A DNA stretch of 64,000 nt. It comes from Gremmenia infestans. Taxonomy: Eukaryota > Ascomycota > Leotiomycetes > Helotiales > Hamatocanthoscyphaceae. The notes below the pieces were generated by a model. The model was given only the letters and a program-made list of their open reading frames with translations, was not told the DNA's origin and made no database searches. Shown one piece after another: positions 60,301 to 64,000 of the stretch. Location of the stretch: the NCBI GenBank assembly GCA_032629725.1, contig JAFEVB010000001.1, forward strand, positions 1,488,001 through 1,552,000, in the 5' to 3' direction. Within the stretch, counting starts at the first letter, position 1; each line of letters starts with the position of its first letter. The translations under genes were made by a program, and so were the position numbers.

Positions 60301-60860
60301 AAGAACATCATGTTAGCTGCGTCGTCCCCTCCATACCAAAAAGCATTGTTATAGTACATTCCGAGATGTATCGATGCGACAAGCTCGAGACCCTTGTCGT
60401 CAAGGGAGTCCCGACCAAAATATCGTAGAAGCTCCCACGTATAACGAAATCCTTCCTTGCATTTGGTGACTACCGGGTCCTCCACAAGTTCTCCATTTGA
60501 GTCCCTAAGATCGACTCCCTGGATGGTATCATGGACCAAAACTCCTGGGAAATTTTGTCGTGGTTCACCGATCGTAATCTTGGTGGTGGTTAACTGACCA
60601 AGTTCCTCATCATCGAAGACATATTTATCATCAATCGTTGGTTTGAGGCTTTGCATGCTATAGATGCGGCAACGAAATTGATTGTCATTGAAGCCGGTTT
60701 TTGGTTCAAAGTCAGGTCCTGGTGGCATTCCCGCTAAGATCAGCCCATGAAATTCTTTGTCCCGTCGTAAGAATGTGATTGCGGCTTCTCGAACGTTTTT
60801 GGGGGCATTCTCATTATCGGCGATGGCCCGATAGAGGGAGACGTTTGAAGTAAGACACAT
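57337..60860 (-). CDS. M4 (thermolysin/protealysin-like) metallopeptidase fused to a long unrecognised C-terminal region
   Basis: Six exons, 60860-59174, 59121-59035, 58978-58745, 58695-58084, 58032-57912 and 57865-57337, give 1089 residues, and every junction phase agrees. Residues 1-60 are a short region with REAAITFLRRDKEFHG, like the short propeptide of protealysin-type enzymes, with no signal peptide. The peptidase spans about 60-430. Zinc ligands are HELTH (235-239) and Glu271 in GTLNESIADCFG, and the catalytic His348 is in DPHDNCGITNHAFYLAA. About 12 extra residues lie between HELTH and the Glu motif compared with thermolysin. Residues 430-1089 show no domain I recognise. They contain aromatic, beta-prone segments (FSWSFNFSGDP, RIKVVIYLEKHGHFG, WGLNFVIKK, GYFTMHNPIFTTKGDLLVEL). 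The first Met in frame was taken. M4 enzymes are mainly bacterial, and fungal members exist. Confidence 0.85.
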
Positions 60861-62266
60861 GATAAGTAGAGACGTCAGAAAGACGACGAATTTGGAATCT
60901 TCTTGGGAGTAACAGTAATTCCTTGAATCATATAATTGATCGTTATGCAAGCAGTGAAGAGATGATAAAGCAATTCGAGCTGTCAACCCACAAGCAGGAG
61001 TTCTTATATACAATATTAGAGCTTCGCAAGCGAGTACTTCTATGTATAGAATGGCATAGCGGCAACACAGCAGGCTAGATTCAAGACGCCCGTCTGTATA
61101 ATAATGCAGCAAAGGCCCAAGGTGGCGTAGGAAAGGCAAGCTGAAAGATCTTGTTCGGTCCAAATGTATTTGTAGGTGTGTTGTCTAGCCACATAATAAC
61201 GTAGTCTACCCGATGTATTGCAAGTGGCAATTATCCATGCATTTGGAAATAGAGCAAACATCAGTGCTGTAGATAGCAAGAAAGGCTAAAACACGCATAT
61301 AGTCTTTCATGAGCCATACAAAAGAGCCTACATCTCCGACGCATCAAGCAATATTGAATATGGTGGTGCTGCCGATGCCAGCTGGAATGCTAGAAAACAC
61401 ATTGTGGCGTAGAGTGCAAGCTGAGGGTAGAGGTCGTGAATCCGGCTCGTGATGTCTGTTGCCAATAAAAGGCTCAAACTAATCATAATCGAAGGAGCAG
61501 AACTCCGTCCGGTTAACGCTTGCAACTTACAGGAGATAGATCTGGGCACATCTTGCGGGCTGTTACTCGTTTAGAGACAGCTATAATGCAGAAGCAAAGA
61601 CAGAAACACAGGCGTACGAGGCCTGCGAGTGGGTCTTGACAATACCGCTAACATGTCCCCCGCCGCGGGGGCCCCGTAGCCCTACGCAAGCTCCGGAGCG
61701 TTGTCCATGTTCATACCGAGCTAACGTAGTCTAGGCGTATTAAAAATCATGTTATCTAAGTATAGGAGTAGAAGAAGGACGCGGGGGAAGGTACTAGCGC
61801 TCTAAGGGGGGGAGGAAGTACGGTTGCGCAGTATAAGTGAAGCATAAAGAATACGTGTAGAAGCGCTCCTACCGCTGCTACTTTTCTAAGCCAATTAGAT
61901 CTATTTCCCTGCTCTACTACTTTTCTGATCTAATCAGACCCTTCCATTTCGCCTAGTGTCATGTTTCGGCGCTAATTATCTTTTTGACCCGGTAAGTCGT
62001 ACCCTCATCGGGTGAGAGAACGTATACACTAGCTCTGGCAATAACCGAGGGTCTATCACGGCGAAGGGAAACCCTACTCAGAAAGAGATAGTATATATAA
62101 GTATATATAAAAGCGTGATTATTATAGCTTGTCATTTTAAAGAGAAATCGGTGGCAACTTAGCAAGTGCCCATCATCAATTTACTGTTGTGTGAAGGTTG
62201 AAAAGTTGTTGGTCTGTCTGGTTCACATCCAAGGATGAGTAAACCTACCCTTCAGGCCTTTTACAG
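60861..62266. other. Intergenic with repeat-like stretch upstream of the kinase
   Basis: The part at about 61570-62130 differs from its surroundings. It holds a GC palindrome (61657-61671), near-duplicate segments containing ctacttttct near 61877 and 61916, and a block of C/G-rich then A/T-rich sequence. It looks like decayed mobile-element DNA, but no terminal repeats or transposase motifs were identified. Confidence 0.4.
61657..61671. repeat. GC-rich inverted repeat
   Basis: cccccg and cggggg arms around ccg, able to form a short hairpin. Confidence 0.8.
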
Positions 62267-63854
62267 CTCAAGAACGTGGTTCCTATTTCAAAAATCTGCA
62301 TGCTTCATCAATATTGTACACATCGCAAAAGCAGAGTGATTCATTTTGATATCAAGCCTGCCAATAGTACGTTTTATTGAACAGGCCAGGATTCCTTATT
62401 GGATTATGACGCTAATTGTATAGTTCTCATCAGCTCCAGCAAGAATTGGATGGAGCACAAAGGATTTGCGGCCTTCAAGGTAGGCGCAGTATTAGCCATA
62501 TATTTTGACAAGACATTCTAACAGGTAGAATTAGCTTGCTGATTTTGGACTCTCGTTGAGAGTTCCAGATGTACACGACGAGAATTGGATTGTGGAAACA
62601 GGATGGAGAGGCTACAACGCCCCCGTAAGCCCAAAATCCTCGGGTCTCGTTCGGTGAATATAGACTCTGACCGTGCAACCAGGAACAATATTTTGAGGGA
62701 CACCATAATCGTATCATTGGACCACAAGTGAACATATTCTCAGTGGGAATAATTATGTATAGGCTCTTGGTCGGCGACGTGATAGGTGAAGACGGCGGCA
62801 ACAATTACTTCATCCACAGATTTCCAAATAACGAAACTGTTCTGTAAGTTCCCCAAATCCAACACCCCAAGAGCACAATCTAGCACCGCAATCATGAATC
62901 TCTATATTTGAAAACATTAGCTAATAACACCCCAGAACTGCTGGACCTGAACTGCTCGAAAGTGGACTCAAGTACAGCACTGCTCTAGTGAACCTCGTTG
63001 TCAAATGCCTCGCCTACGATCCAAGCCAACGAATGACAGCCGCAGAGCTAGTGATCTCAACAGCTCCCGTGGTGCAACACTGTAATTCCAGACCCAACTC
63101 CTCGATACTATTAAGTGATACAGTCGATGACTTGGCAAGCAACGGCGACTTACTTAGCCAACTACCTCCAGGCTTCAAGCTGCAGGCAGATTCACCCGAG
63201 CAAAACTTACACCGTTTTGACCTCAGAGGCGTGGATGAGTTTGGCGAGCCATACAAAACGCCGGAACAATCAGAGGAAATCTGGGACGACACTCCAAAGC
63301 AGCAACAGCCCACGAACAAACTGCTCTGGGACCGCTCAACCGGTGTCACGCGTTATGCGTATTCCACCAGATGTCAACGATCTGCCCGCGCTCAGTCATT
63401 CGAGCAGCCTCAGGTATCTGCTTCTGCCAAACGCCGACTCAAATCCAACTCCAACTCCAGCATCCGCCGAACTCCCACACCTCCTCGTGCCCGCTCCTAT
63501 TTCGCCCCTCTCATGCACCGCTGGTCCCGCTTCCAGCACCCTTCACCCTCCGCACCCGCTCTCGAACAATACATCTCCCGCCTCCAAAGCCAAGCGGACG
63601 CCCGCGCCCAACAGTCTATCTTCGCCCGTATCGCCGCTCTTGAAGACCGGAATAAGCGCGTGCAGCAAGTGGGGGATTCCATGGGCAACGATGTTTTTGA
63701 GCAGAAAGTGCAGAAGGTGATTGATGGGTGGACGAGTGGAAGTGGAAGTGGAAGTACAGTGGGGTTGAGTGGGGATGAGATGAAGAATGCGGAAAGGTTG
63801 ATGAGGGCGAGGGCAGAGGAGGTTGTGAGTGGATTGGGGGATCCGTTGGGGTAG
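62267..63854 (+). CDS. Protein kinase C-lobe with long tail (N-lobe not found)
   Basis: Five exons in phase, 62267-62366, 62424-62479, 62535-62624, 62683-62843 and 62936-63854, give at least 441 residues. The catalytic loop is RVIHFDIKPANIL (HxD with Asp, Lys, Asn). LADFGLSLRV is the DFG segment. GWRGYNAPEQYFEG is the activation-loop end (APE). VNIFSVGIIMYRLLVGD is subdomain IX, and LVVKCLAYDPSQRMTAAEL is subdomain XI with its Arg. The tail is Ser/Pro/Gln-rich with a short coiled coil. The reading begins at a possible acceptor (ttacag). The Gly-rich loop, the beta3 Lys and helix C could not be found in the about 700 nt upstream, where the sequence looks repeat-derived. The gene may be truncated or have an undetected distant exon. 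Confidence 0.7.
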
Positions 63855-64000
63855 TTGGATCCCAGAGGCTATGTGGAAAGGGTTGTGGATGATATTTTGG
63901 AACCGGCATTGGCGAATTGGAGAATATAGAGTTTCTTGTGTAGGATAATGAAAGTGTATGTGCTTAAAGATGAGCAAGGGGTTGGAGATGAAGTCAAGTT

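Noticed and set aside
61570..62130. LTR retrotransposon call
   Set aside because: Composition is odd and repeat-like, but no paired LTRs, primer-binding site or polymerase motifs could be shown.
1..64000. Secondary-metabolite or CRISPR-like cluster
   Set aside because: No PKS, NRPS or terpene genes, and no regular spaced repeats; the genome is eukaryotic and the genes are mostly housekeeping.

Overview
The window is nuclear DNA of a filamentous ascomycete. The evidence is about 17 protein genes with short (about 46-130 nt) GT...AG introns, an intact circadian clock gene frequency, a grainyhead/CP2 (csp-2 type) transcription factor and an Atm1-type mitochondrial ABC transporter. Gene content fits Pezizomycotina, and Leotiomycetes is my best guess, but that is inference and not proved here. 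Exon boundaries were worked out by hand from splice signals, reading phase and family knowledge.

Layout. 1-10.5 kb: 3' part of an Ariadne-type RBR ubiquitin ligase, exo1 (DNA repair nuclease), tma16 (ribosome biogenesis), mam33 (mitochondrial matrix p32 protein) and an oxysterol-binding protein. 10.5-17.8 kb: gene-poor DNA with short tandem repeats and one degraded gene fragment, leading into the grainyhead factor (17.8-20.5 kb). 20.5-24.5 kb: another gene-poor, repeat-rich stretch. 24.5-30.2 kb: a divergent pair, an ELYS-like nuclear-pore protein and the condensin subunit Smc4. 30.6-34.0 kb: an alpha/beta-hydrolase with a broken N-terminal frame and a tyrosine phosphatase. 35.3-41.8 kb: frq, divergent from succinyl-CoA:3-ketoacid CoA-transferase across 1.9 kb that holds clustered GATCG motifs. 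42-47.4 kb: a 2EXR protein, a J-domain remnant and a kinesin-10 with a helix-hairpin-helix tail. 48-55.1 kb: a monocarboxylate-type MFS transporter, then aim24 divergent from atm1. 56-64 kb: a small conserved-looking protein, a 1089-residue M4 (thermolysin/protealysin-like) metallopeptidase joined to a long unrecognised C-terminal region, a repeat-like stretch, and a protein kinase for which only the C-lobe can be found.

Most genes are housekeeping and unrelated in pathway. Thematic neighbours are chromosome and nuclear division (exo1, ELYS, smc4, kinesin-10), mitochondrion (mam33, SCOT, aim24, atm1) and clock/development (frq, grainyhead). The most unusual item is the M4 peptidase fusion, whose six exons join in phase with no stop.
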